Shown here piece after piece: positions 12,348-26,579 of a stretch of 64,000 nt of DNA. The stretch's first letter is position 1. Every line of letters begins with the position of its first letter. The notes beneath the pieces are model-generated. The model was given only the letters and a program-made list of their open reading frames with translations, ran no database searches and was not told the origin of the DNA. Source of the stretch: Loxodes magnus (taxonomy: Eukaryota; Ciliophora; Karyorelictea; Loxodida; Loxodidae); assembly GCA_946699065.1 (NCBI GenBank), contig CAMPDV010000437.1, positions 186,001-250,000 of the forward strand, written 5' to 3'. Both the position numbers and the translations under genes were made by a program.

Positions 12348-15300
12348 ATGCAGATCATCATTAAAGGGAGTTCTTATTGTGCTTTTTACTTTTATAAATT
12401 TAGAAAGTAAATATTAGACTACTTCTATTATTTTGCCTATCTTTATTTAATTATTCATTAGTTACATCTCTTAACTCAGTTTGATATTTAAGGTAGCTAA
12501 GATACTAAGAGTTAATTGTTCTTATATCTTTGATTCTAGGTTTAATATCTTAGTATTTAATATCTCTCTGAAGGTAATTCATACTATTTAAATCCCATTT
12601 CTTTAATATTTATACACCATAAGACATTTCTCAACATATTAGTTTCTAAGCTATACTTATTTATTAATATTGATTAGATCGCACTTAATTTATTAATATA
12701 CAGCAAAAGAGTAAAAAAGGTTGAATAATAACTAAACGATACTTAGTAAGATATTAATGGTAATCACTTAAAATGTTTTTTCCTTTTATTATATCAAACT
12801 AATAAATTAGCTATTATTTTAATTAAGCTACTATGGTTATTTTTTGATTCTCTTAAAGGCTTTATAATACCTGTCTGTAGTTTCTCTTTTGCTTTTTATA
12901 CCAATTTTAGCTTTTTCATAGCTGTTGCTTTTATTTATTTAGATACTATTTTTATACGTTGAGGTTTTAGTGTTAAAGAGTAAGCTAAGAATTAAATGAA
13001 AGATATTGAAATATTTTATTTCCATTTTCAAATAGAAAACCAAAAGTAAATTAGGGTATATAAATTGACTCTTGTAAACATGAAGCTATAAAACTTCCTT
13101 ACTCTTAATCTTGAAGCACGTTATTAGAATCTAATCTTTTAGCCTTTATTACACATTAGCTAGAGATAGACAAAATGAGCTCCTTTTTATCTTTGAAGTG
13201 TATTTATAAATTAGATTTAAAAATGCTTTAATTACTCAATAAATTCCTGGTAGATAGGAATCTAATTGCTTTTATCTTATAATATAATACATAATATTTT
13301 CTAAATAAAGAAAATAACAAAGTCAAAGAAGAATAGTAGCTATCCTTTCTTAAGATATCTCTTATTCAGTCTTGTTTTTTCTAAAGATAGGATTCAAACA
13401 TTTAGTATCAGTATTAAAAAACTAAATGATTACTAGACAGAACCGTCTATTATTTAAATAGAAGGGAATAAGAACTATTTCTTTTAGAGATTTGTAGTTT
13501 TGTATATCATTTAAACAAATAGATCCACGTAAAAGTTTAAAGTTTTACAAGTTAATAGGTAGGATAATATACCAATTATGATTGAAGCATAAAGAAAAAA
13601 AATACTCATAGTTCTAAAAATAAAGCTTAAGAAAAGGATCGCTTCATTATCCTTATTATCTATATGTACAGCTTGAAATAAACTTTATAATGTTTAGTAA
13701 TAGGATACCAAAAATATAAATCTATTTCTTAAATAGAAGAATCAATAAAATAATATTCAATCAACTTCTAGTTCTTTACTTTAAGTCAAACTTTGATTTA
13801 TCTTATATGAATGAAATTTTTTTGCAAAGCTTTATTATAGTTGTCCTTAAAAACTAACTTCTTCTCATAATACCCACTAACATTAATGTTCTTCTTAAGA
13901 AATAATTTTTAATTCTTGATTCTAAATAAATTTCAAATATCTGAACTCGATTTATAATTATGAGCTTCTTTATAAAGCTATATTACAAAATCATTATTAA
14001 TAAAAATATACCTGCTAGTTTTAAATACATTTAATTAATATGTTTGGACATTAGTTTTTTCTATTTCATTCTAATGTCAAAAGAATAGCTATTGATTATG
14101 ACTGAAATAGTTTTAATTTGATACTAAATATTTGCTTCTTTATCTCTTATTTCTTAGTTAAAATAAATCATTTTCCATTCTTAATTTTAGCTTTCTATAT
14201 TTAATTATTAGCATGACAAAGCTACGAAAAAGTTATTTAAAAACTATATTGGAAATATATTGCTTTACTGAGAAACCTTTATAGGTCTAAGCTTATCTAA
14301 CTATTTTAAATTATATTATATGCTTATTCTTTAAAGTAGCACTCCAATTCTACTCCTAGGTTTCTTTAGTAATTTTCTTCTCTTGCTATTTTAAATGGAT
14401 TCTACTTATTTCATTATTTATCTAGTTTTACTTGGCTTTTTATTTTACTGTTTGCTTTATTTTATTTTATTTTTTCTTATTTGAGTTTAAATCTACTAGT
14501 TAATAGCCTTTTTATTCCTATTCCTATCATTTTCTTGTTTTTCTTCTTTGCTAATTTATTGTTTTGTGACAGATATCTACTACTACATTATAAAACTCCC
14601 CGTACTTCTTTATTAACCGCCTCTTTATGTTAGAACACTTAAATTTAATTTTGGTAGTAGATCTTAAAGCTTTTTATGAATTATTGCATTTAGAACTTAT
14701 AATTAAAAGTTTTTATAGCTTATATAGCATTATCATGAGATAAGCAGAAGCAATTCTTAACTTTTACTCTTCAAATTAAAAACCAAAATATAACTAGAAC
14801 ACCCTAAATCAGATTACTTTAGATTTGCAACCTTTAAATTATTTCAATTGCACTGATTTTGCTTAAGCTTTGCTTTCTCATTAAGTTAATATAGAAATAT
14901 TCTTTACCTTAACTCTACTTTCAGTTATCCCTTTTCTTACTCATATAATTTCCTTCGTTCAATGAGTGAAAAAAATCAGTTAGCTTTTTAAAAGTTCCTG
15001 TTTTATTATCACTCAATTTCGTAAAATAATTAGATTCAGAATACTCCCTCTAACATCAAATTTAAACCTCTCTTTAAATAGTAAAGAATAACTCCATATC
15101 ATGCATATAGTACTATATAAACGACAAATTCATCTCTATCATCATCTTAAATCCTATTCTAACTGAAGCTTCTTTAACAATTAAATATGATATGAAAAAA
15201 AATTCAATCTAACTAATAAGCTTGATACCTTAAATTTCGCTATTAATAAGAGAAGAAAAGCGTAATATTTTAACCTTCAATTTTAAATAGAAAAGAGCTA

Positions 15301-16910
15301 AGTTATGAAGTATCAATGGCTCATTACATTAGCAATAGAACTAAATAAAAGTATAGAAGATAAAGTTGGTAGCCATTTAATTTAGATACCTAATTAAATA
15401 AATAATCATAGCCTTAGTTAATGCTATTATACCTTTATCATTCTAAATGGTCTATAAGCTAATGCTTGAATCAATTTTAAGAAGTTTAAGACTCAAAGAA
15501 GATTGAAATATAATATAGCTTTTAGAAGTATGCTTAGTTTGCTATTAATTAAAAGGGTCACTTAAATCTCAGTTAGATATATTAATCAAAGATATTAACG
15601 ACTTTAGTATCTGAAAAATTGAATAAGAAGGGAAAGCTAATCTTAGCACTATAAATTGATTGTTAAATAACTCAATCAATATCTAGAATCTTTTTAAGTA
15701 CTAAGCATCTATATAAAGAGTTTAAAACTCTAAATAATTCCTATTTTTAACTAACTTAAATAGCTCAAACCCAATTTCTCTATTCAATAGACTCAAAAAA
15801 TAGAAGACTTCACCCTTATATTTTAAAAAATTATTTATATCTACTCATCAAATTCAAAATACCTTAAGAAGAAGAGTAGTAACTTCTTAATTGTTTAATA
15901 ATTATCGATATAAATCAGATTAAGCATAGATAACTTAAATCATTATTATAGTTTTATATAGATCAACTTCGAATTATCAGCTATAATATATCCATCAAAA
16001 TCTTTAATAGCGCTATAATCCTTAATATTTATTAGTATTCTGGTATCATTTTCTCTATAATTGAAGAGCTTATCAAATATTCTATTCTCACCTGTTAATT
16101 TCTGGGCTTATCCATAGATATCAAATATTCTTTTATTAGTTCAGAGTATTGGATTAACAAAGCTTATTTAATGATCCATTTAAAATGCTTATAAATTGTC
16201 CCTTATACTTTAAAGAAGCTAGTTATATATGTTTATTAACTCTTCTTTTAATCAACAAGGATTAAGTATTAAAACTAAAGGCTATTAATTAATAGCTTAT
16301 TAGATAAGTTTACTTTAGGTACTAATATAGACTAGCCTCCTTATATTTATACAATTGACTTATCTTCTTAAATCTAACTATGTAGTATAGCAATACTCCT
16401 AATCTAAGTTCTGCTATTCAATTAATTCCACTAGCATTCAATAAGAATAAGTTAGTACTTATAGAAAAGACTTGGTCCTAGTTAAAATGAATGTATAGCT
16501 TTAGCAAATATTCAAATATTTAATTAAATGTATTATTTAATCCTAGCTTATGAAATTATTCTACACTCTTAAAGAAGACTAAAAGGTATATAGAGCTAAC
16601 TACTATAACTAAATTATGCTATTTCTCTTTAGCTTTCTTTAAATGTATCGTTTAAATCAACTATATCTAATTATTAGTTAGCCAACCCATTCTCATTAAA
16701 TTAGCTCTATCCCTTCCTTCTTATAATCCCCATTCTCTTCAAGCTATTCAAATTAAACCTTTCAAAGATCAAAGCACTTCTTAGTTTCTATCTAGCTATT
16801 GATAAATTCTCACGAGCTCATATCACAAAAATCCCTTTCCTTTCTAATCTCCCTAGCTAGTATAATTTAAGGGTATAATAACTAGTTAAAACAAAGCAAA
16901 TTACTAGTGA
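12348..16910 (+). CDS. long membrane-protein-like reading frame
   Basis: From ATG 12348 a single frame reads as a plausible protein of about 1520 residues to TGA 16908-16910, about 310 bases before the next gene. The N-terminal two thirds contain several hydrophobic spans (for example FSFFIAVAFIYLDTIFIRW and WLFILLFALFYFIFSYLSL) between basic loops. The last third is less hydrophobic (LESILRSLRLKEDWNIIQL). In-frame TGAs would be Trp. Every frame is nearly open in this code, and from about 15306 another frame starting with ATG (MKYQWLITLAIELNKSIEDK) also reads well, so this may be two genes. I recognise no family. Confidence 0.35.
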
Positions 16911-17221
16911 CTATACTACTTACCTAATAATTCCCTTTATATAATACTTTAAAAGATCACAAGAGACCATTTTAATACTCTTTGCATACTTAATTCACTA
17001 TTTCACTCCTTAATATTTAAAATGCTTCAATAGAGTAAGCTTATAGTATACTAACAGAAATTGGATAAATAGAAAAAGCCTAAATTGATGGCTTTTAAAA
17101 TATAAGGTAATATAAGCTTCTGCCTCATAGTCCTATAACTGTAAATAAGCCTTAGAAATATATATATAATAGCTAAAATTAACTTAAGCCTAAGTTTAAA
17201 GATCAGTTCTACAATTTATAA

Positions 17222-19026
17222 ATGGGGAACTATTAATACCAAGAAGCTTTTGCTAACTGCTTTACTAAGTGCTTTTTGTAAAAAAACTAGTAACAGTGCA
17301 TGTAGTTGGAATAGACGATGGATTAAGTTGTGAGTTAGTAAGAATTTTTTTCATAGTAGGCTGGAAATTATGGTGATAAGGAGGCTGAGTTTGGTGATAA
17401 TTAATCTGAAAAGCTTTAGTTGAAAGATAGAAAGTAAAAGCTTATAAAGTTGTTTCAATCCTAGACTTTTAATGATTAAGGTATAGATCTTATATAATAA
17501 GGAAGTGCTTAACCTAACTAATCCTTTAACTATAATCCTATTTCTAAAAATCTTAGCAGAACTTACTTCTAAAAGAGAGCTTTAAGTCTCAGGCCTTTAT
17601 AGGACTTCAAACTCAATATCAACAGTTCTTCATTTGTCTAGAAAAATAAGAGCAAATTTTAAAATAAATACAAGCTGGAAAAATAGATTGGATAGGGTAA
17701 CTTTGGGAAAGTATTTATAGGAAAAAGCAAATTTGATGAGAAAACCTATGCTATTAAAATAATAAATGCTTAGTAGGATAAATAATTAATTAGGAGAGAG
17801 TATAAAATACTTAAAAGGTTTGTAAGTTAATTATTCAGGATCATCCTAATATTGTAAAGCTATTTGGAATATACGAGGAGGAGTAATATACTCAATTTGT
17901 CACTGAATATATTAGTGGATAAACTTTAGTAGAATTGATGAATCAAGGCAGTCAATTTGACTAGTTAAAGACTATGACTATAATGAAGTAAGTTTTATAA
18001 GGGGTGGCATATTTTCATTCCAATGGTATCTTACATAGAGATCTTAAGCTTGATAATATCATATGCTAGAATATAGAAGATAATGAAAACATGTGTGTCA
18101 AAATAATAGACTTTGGATTATCCATAGCCCAAGATTAAATTGAGGGAAAAAGAATAGCAGGAACGCCATAATATCTTGCTCCTGAATCTTATTCTGGAGA
18201 ATATTCAATAAAGAGTGACATTTGAAGTTGTGGAGTCATAATGTATGTGCTTTTATCACGAGAATTTCCATTTAGCAACCAAGAAATAAAAACTTTTATA
18301 TAGAACATAAATAAACTTCAAAGCTTAGAAAGTAAAGCTAAGGCATTTAGAGTTAAATTTGAAGAAAAAGAATGATTATAAATATCCGAATAAGCAAAAG
18401 ATCTAATTATTAAAATGCTAGAAGTAAATCCATAAGAAAGAATTAGCGCTTAAAAAGCTTTAAAGCATGAATGATTCAAAAGCTCAATAAAGATTAACTT
18501 CAACTTGCTTGGAGAGTATATAGAAAGGATGCTAAGCTTTCAGGTAAGCAAGAGAATAAAAATAGCAGTCTACTGATATATTGTTTCCTAGTTAATGGAT
18601 CCATAAGAAAAAATTCATATTAGAAATATCTTCACTTTTATCGATTACGATTAAGATGGAAGAATTTCTTTGAAAGATCTGATTAAATCTTTAAAAACAG
18701 TGTACAAAGTAAAGGTAAAGAAAGAAGAAGCCAAAGAAATATTTAACTCTTTGGATATTAACAATAGTGGATACTTAGAATGAAACAAGTTTCTAATTGC
18801 TTGTTTATAGTGAGACTAGATCTTAAAGAATAGCTAGTATCTTGATCTTGTTATTTAGAAATTAAATTTAAAAAAGAAGAACAAAATACACAAGAAATAC
18901 TTCTATAGATTCTTCAAAGGTAAGCTAGAAAAAGAGCAGGTAAAGGAGATAGTTTAAGAAATTTAATTTGACGACAAGGATTGCATCAGTACTGAATATT
19001 TCAAGAGAATGATGCTAGAACAGTGA
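17222..19026 (+). CDS. calcium-dependent protein kinase (CDPK), type 1
   Basis: A Ser/Thr kinase with C-terminal EF-hands, about 595 residues. The N-terminus MGNYQ with Cys at 13 and 17 predicts myristoylation plus palmitoylation, so membrane anchoring. The kinase domain (about 145-405) shows the glycine loop IGQGNFGKV, the Lys of YAIK, HRDLKLDN (about 265), DFG, APE and DIWSCG. EF-hand 1 is DYDQDGRISLKD (about 468) and EF-hand 2 is [12 protein letters not shown] (about 505), with Lys instead of Glu at position 12; a third loop is degenerate. A 17-nt intron at 17822-17838 (GTAAGTTAATTATTCAG) interrupts the codons before DHPNIV, and removing it restores the frame. Trp residues in DIWSCG, HEWF, LEWN and LQWD are TGA. 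The stop TGA follows MMLEQ. It is paralogous to the three CDPK genes further right. Confidence 0.9.
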
Positions 19027-19299
19027 AAAGGAACTTTTATTTTACTTAGTATTAAGTTAAATATTAACAATTTAGAAAATCTCTTTAATATCTTCATTTG
19101 CTTCAACAGTTTATTTTAATACACCATATAAAGGTTAAAACTAAAAAGTGTTTTAGGTGTGATAATGATGCAGATAAATACTACTAATAGCATCCTAATG
19201 CAAGCTTTATTATGAAATTAGGAGTATTAAAGTCTGGAAATTAAATTTTTAACTACTACTTTAGAATCTAAGAACTATATAATTTCTTAGCTTTAAAGA

Positions 19300-22200
19300 T
19301 TCAGATATGATAAGCTTATACTTCCTCAGTTTCATCATAGTCCCATAAAATCTTCAAAATTCTGATCTTTTTATAGTTTTACATACTCTAAATAAGTTGA
19401 TTAGACTTCTTTTTACCAAAAAACTGAAGCAACATAATACTTCCTAAGTCTCATTTATTATATATTTTAAGCTTTAAGAAAGTACTCTTTAAAGCTTATT
19501 GACTGTCTTAAAACTTCTTATCCCTTTTAATTTTTCTGAGTAACCTAATAGTTTATTTTTGACTCTTTGAAATAAAGCGAATATATGAACTATCGATTGT
19601 TTGCTTGAAACAAAGAAGAAGGCCGTAAAGAATTAAATATCTACCTATTGTAGCTAAATATTGCATCGTAGCCTTTTAGCTTCAAGAAATTATACTTAAT
19701 TAGTTGACTGACCAGAGTGAACCTTAAACTAAATTACATATAAAAGAAGCTGATAAATGTGAGGAAGGAGTTAATAACCTTAATGTACTAGAAATTAACT
19801 CATTAAAGTCTGTAAGATACTTTAATAAGCCTTTCTGATAGAAATACTTGAAATCAAATAATCAGCTTATTGCTTTTAAGGTAAATCAATATTAAAGCCA
19901 AGAGTTTGGATTTCTAAGCAATAGTTATTAAGACTCTAATATACTCAACAGAAAAGAGATTAATTGGCAGGTAAAATTAAGAAGGAAGATTTTTTAAAAA
20001 CTTGAGAATGGCTAAAATTTTAATTTTAAGGCCTAATAAACTAAAGTATCACTATATATGTTCTATCATTTTAAATCTTTGATGAGATAAAACGATTTCT
20101 ATTTTTAATAAAGTTACCTTATAGTAGCCTCGCTATAACTAAGTAAGTATATTTTATTTTTTGCTGAGAGATTAAATTTTTAAGCTTAAGGTATAATTTC
20201 ACTCTATCTACTTATGGAATTTGCAACTATACTCAAGCATTAAATTTCTACAGCTACTTTTAGCTCTACTTTGTTAAAAAGAGCTTAGAGATTTACTAAC
20301 TAATAACTACATAAAAGGTAAAATAAATAAGCGATTCTTTGCAGGTCTGAAAACAAAATACCTTAAGCCTCCTATACAAAGTATTTTAGACTTCCTCAAT
20401 AATTAATCTAATTATAAGTAGGATAATTTCTATTGAAACTAAGTCATTTAATTCTACCTAGAATAAAATAGGCTAAAGATGAAAAATTCGATAAGGTTGG
20501 TTATTAGATAGAAAAGAAAGAGAGCTAAACTAAAGCTATTAAATCTATTAACTATTATCTCTATCTACAATATAATTAAGCAGCATCTTATATAAGTTAT
20601 AGCTTTTGGAGAGTAAGAATCAGTGAGCAATCAAAACAGTGAAGATATTTATCATCATATTTTGACTGAATTAAGCATAGCAAAAATTTAGAAAGCTGAT
20701 TATTAATTTGTATAGAAGCTTATAAGCTTTATATTTGATTAATGAAATCAGATCTTTGTGAGAAATAATACAAGCATACTCTAATCATAATATGCAGGGT
20801 TCTAGTTAATAAATTGATTGTAGCAAGTATACATGTCCTCAATAGAAAAATAGCTTATATAATTTGACTACAAATCTATTTCTATAAGACAGAAATAAGA
20901 ATTTACCGAAGTCTCTCAGAAGGATCAGTTAAGCGATGAATAAATATGACTAAATTAGAAGAATGCACCAATTAAGAATTGGATTTTATATATATCCAAA
21001 CTAATAGTATAACTATTATATCTAAATTCAATCTATTTAATTAGTAGTAATATAGTAGCTTTATTATTATCCTTCTTTCCTTATATTTCTTACCTTCTTC
21101 TCTAAATTTTGTCTCCATATTATCTTAGGATATTGATTTAAGTTATATCATTTGATTATAATTAGATTAATATATTTCATTTTTTCGGGCTAAGCTTTTA
21201 ATAGTACAGAGGACTTTCTGCTTTTTCTTTAAACTGTATCTGTTTCAAATTTAGCTGTAGTATATGCTAATAAAGCCTATTAAATAATCTATGCTTTAAT
21301 AGCTCTTTCTCTTATATACTAGCTTCAGCTAATAAAGGCTTTGTCTCTTTTACTATTGTAAGAAAATCAAGGAATTTCAATTTTGTTTACTCCCCTCAAT
21401 CAACTTCTATATCCTCGAAAGAAAATCCTGCTGCTCTAAATGAAAAAGTTAAAATAGATGACTAAAAGTAAAATTTCCATTTGTGTGATTTAATACTTCT
21501 TGTGTTGAAATATACTTAGTTTAAAGCAGATTTAGTCATTAGTAAACTATAGTAAAAACTATTTAATATCTTTCTTAGAATGATAGCAGTATTAGCATCC
21601 TTCTGAAAAGGTATTTTAACAGATTGTATATAAAACTCTAATTTTTCTTAGATATCTAAACGAAAGACTATTAGATAAGCTCTAGTAATATCTCTTCACT
21701 CAACATTATAAATCAGAATCTTTAAACGAAAGTTATATAAACCTAGAGCGGACTAGTATTATTGAAGGCAATAGTTTAAGAATTAAAATGAAGCTTTAAA
21801 TATTAAGACTCTTGTCATTTATAAAATCTCTTACTTTATCTATTTAAATCATCCTTAAGATTTTTTTAAACCTATTATAGTGATTTAAAGATAAAGACCA
21901 TTGTAATAAAGTTTCTTAGTATAAAGTAATAAGCTTTTAAGGTCTCTCCAAGAACGAATTTAGTAAGTAAAGTGTTAGATAATTTCATTTTTATAGATAA
22001 GTTTTATTAATATATAATAGAAAGTTATTATGTGCTTTGGCTTAAACTTAGGAAGAGTACTAACATGAATAAGTCTATTCTTGGTAGAGACAGTACAATG
22101 GTATCTTTTAAATTTTTGAAGTTAATGAAAATGAAAAATATTCATCCCTGAAAATACTTTTTGAAGGATGGTTTAACTTATTTCAAGTTCAAGCTAGTAG

Positions 22201-23470
22201 CTTAAAATCTATTGTATTATAACCAGATCTCTATTCAATTTTGTTATCAAATTTAAGGCAAATACTCTATAAACTAGGTATCTGATTAAAATCAATCTCT
22301 TTAATTGGAAATTCTTTCTTTAAGCTTAGAAATTTTAATTAAAGATACTTTCTATTTCTCTATCTCCATTAACACATTTAAAACCTAATAATAAAGTATA
22401 GCTTCGAAAAAGGAAAAGGGTTCTAATGGAGTAAGCTTGCTATAGTACACTAAGGTTTCAAATAAATTTGTCCTCAGCTTAAGTTAACTCTGATAGATAA
22501 CTTCCTCTTGAGATAGTTAATTCTAAGGGCTTAAAGTCAAAATATTTACTGAAATAGCTAGAGGATAACTATCATCTTCTCCTACTATGGTATTTAAAAT
22601 ATCTCTAAGTGATTACCTTATCAATCTGTATTTAAAAAGCTATTTTGCCTTTCCTTTTTAATGGTTAACCAATAAAAGTCTGAGTTATTTAAATACGAAT
22701 TTTAACTATGTTGCTTCAATAATTTAATTCCAATAGAGTATTCTTTACCTAATCTCCAAAACCTTCAATTAAATCCTAAATTTAAAGTATAAGCACTATC
22801 CTGTCAATTCTATTCTACTATATCTATTCCAACATATAATAAGATTATTCTTTAAGTATAATAAATGTTCTAAGCCTGGCTAAAAGAGTCTTTGAATATC
22901 ATTTATTATTTAATCGATACTTGGTACATTTATAGATTCTTGAAGCAATAAGGAAGAAATTATTAGTACCTGCTTCATTTATTAAGCCACTGTTTTTATT
23001 ACCCCTTTAGTAAATTACCTAATAGCTAGCCTTTGAGTCTATACCTTGTTAGTGATCACATAACAGTATTATACGATCTTCATCTATTTTGCTTGAGGCT
23101 ATTTGTCCTTACTAAATACTAATTCTATTCTAAATAACCAAATCTAATCTTAATCTGTCTTCACTTTACTTATAGGAAGAAGAGCAAGTAGATATGAAAG
23201 TCAAAATACCTATTTTATTTTACTTTATGTAAGTGACTTTAATAATCCAATTGAGTTAGAAACTTACAATGCTTCTTGCAATTTTTAAGCAAAAAGTTAA
23301 ATCAAACAGCTTCAAACTTTTGAGGAATGGATATATATTAAAACTATAAGTCTGGAGTAGTATCTTCAGTTTAAATCAATATAAACAGAAGCAAAAGTAT
23401 TATCACTTAAAAAGCTAAACTTGGAAATAAAATTTTGTACCATCAATCTCATAAAGTTAAATTATACTTG
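19300..23470 (+). CDS. large multi-exon gene, unknown function
   Basis: Protein-like sequence runs through this region in three successive frames: about 19304-21320, 21322-22056 and 22074-23470. Coherent pieces include KGFVSFTIVRKSRNFNF, KENPAALNEKVKIDD and YVSDFNNPIELETYNASCNF. The second frame change fits a 17-nt GT-AG intron at 22057-22073 (GTACTAACATGAATAAG), the size seen in the kinases. I found no comparable intron for the first change near 21320. The final part is less hydrophobic and Ser/Asn-rich, as in an extracellular or luminal domain. Start, stop and family are unknown, and two genes are possible. No gene is supported between 23470 and the actin 3' end. Confidence 0.35.
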
Positions 23471-24018
23471 AAACTAAAGGAATCTTTATTATGGAATCTT
23501 CTGATGTCTTAAAGAAAGTTTAAAGAGATAAAGCTAAAAAATAAGTCAAGCTATCATCTAAAATATTTATTCTAAATAAAGATTTATTATCACTTGATAA
23601 AAAACAATTATTTTAAGAATGCTTTTTTAACTTTATCAATATGAGTATATTTTAAGAATTAGATAAAGCTATAGAAAATTATTAGATGGCTATTTAAAAT
23701 TATTCAGGCTTTATAAAAATTAGTTTCACAAATAGAATTTTCTAGTTTAGTAATGTTTAAAGATAATTCTCTACAATCATTATTAAACCTTGCTACTCTC
23801 TATTTTAAATAATAAGTAGCATCTTATAAGTCAAGATTTATTATCTACAAGAAAGAAAATAAATTTTTCTTGCAAAAGTTAAAAAGTATAAATAAGTACT
23901 TAGCTTTAAAATATTTTGGGAAGTAATAAAATAAATGTTTCGAAAGAAGCTTAATTCAGGAATAAACTCAAAGTTTATTTCCTCTTGAAAGTCTTCCTTC
24001 TAATTCTCCTTCGCTCAC

Positions 24019-25152
<1,134 letters not shown>

Positions 25153-26477
25153 TTTTTATAAAAGTATAGCAAATTCATCTTTTAAATCATTATTAATTCC
25201 GTTTACCAATTTTAAAATAGTCATATAATAATTAAGAGAGTAAACGGAGCCAGATATGATAAAGAAGATATACCAGAAACGAATAGAAGTATGGAGTATG
25301 TTAATTATGATTATTTTTAAAAGCTTTAGTTGCAAAAGATTCAAATTTAATATTTAAAGCTTCTCTTAATTATTTTAAATAAAGTATTTAACAATTTAGA
25401 TTAAGCTTTATTGTATATTAAATAAAAATTGTCTAGTTGGAGATTAAATACACAGATAATTTTTTAAATCACTAAAGCCATAAAGTCTAAATTTAATTTG
25501 TATCTTTCATTTAACTATCACTTTATAATTGACAGCATCACATTTATAGTTCTTGAACTTTTAAAAATGTTCTTAACTCTTCCTTTTTATTTTCTACAAG
25601 TTAATTTTTTATTTAGCTAATTAATTTCATATAATGCAACTTAGAGGAACCAATAATTTTAAAATAAGCAAATAAAGTTATTTTCAAATAGATACAATAA
25701 AGAGAAGTTTGTTGACTTTTCTAGATAAAATATAAAATCCTAAGCAATTTTACTTATTAACCATATTCTATTTTTTATGCATTTTCCTTACTTTTGGATC
25801 TAATAATTTAGAAAATAAAAATTTAGCTTTTCTAAGTATAAAAGGTTTATTAATTGATGTAAGGATATATTTAATTAAATAACTATTCATTTTCATAGAA
25901 ATAAGATAGTTCCTTTAATGTCATAAAAGACTGATTACTCGGATCTTATATAAACTAAATTTTTATGGATGTACTTGTTTGTAAATTAGTTTAGGCTTGA
26001 TGACTTAATTAAGACATAATTTGAGTTTGAAATTAGTGGTATTGGAGAATCTTATAATGCTATTTATTTTATAAATTAGACTAAATAGCTTTTAAGTAGT
26101 TAATTATTAAGCATCAAACTCTTAATGAAGTTATTATTATCTCTAAATATACTAGCACATCATTTTCTTCACTAAGCACTATTAAAAATAGTAATAGCAC
26201 TATATAATTTCATCCTCTGGTATAAGAAATTACGCTAAAGCTACTAAAAAAGCAGACTTAATTATGGCTTTGCTTTTATACTTATAATTACTAGTGAATG
26301 TAGAAAGCTTCATTCTTACTAACTATCATTAATTTTAGATAAACATGCTAATTTTTCTTTCTAATAGCATCCTTCTTTTTTAGATATCCTTAGTATGCTT
26401 TTGCCACTATGATTTGATATAATATAAGTGTAAGTATTATATTTGTATATTTATATAGATCATTATATATATAATAA
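25153..26477. other. actin-tRNA spacer, probable actin promoter region
   Basis: Non-coding spacer between the divergent actin and tRNA-His genes. About 140 bases next to the actin start are conserved in copy B, as is most of 25440-25760, which suggests shared regulatory sequence. I cannot point to a specific promoter element. No gene is seen. Confidence 0.4.
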
Positions 26478-26549
26478 GTCGGTGTAGTCTAGGTGGTTAG
26501 GGCACGACGTTGTGGCCGTCGAAACCGGAGTTCAAGTCTCTGCACCGAC
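26478..26549 (+). tRNA. tRNA-His (GTG), copy A
   Basis: A 72-nt cloverleaf. The acceptor stem is GTCGGTG/CACCGAC, the anticodon stem CGACG/CGTCG with loop TTGTGGC (anticodon GTG, His), and the T-arm CGGAG-TTCAAGT-CTCTG. There is no intron or encoded CCA. A T5 run directly downstream is a typical RNA polymerase III terminator. Confidence 0.97.
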
Positions 26550-26579
26550 ATTTTTATTTGTCTCAGTGTAAATAAAAAA

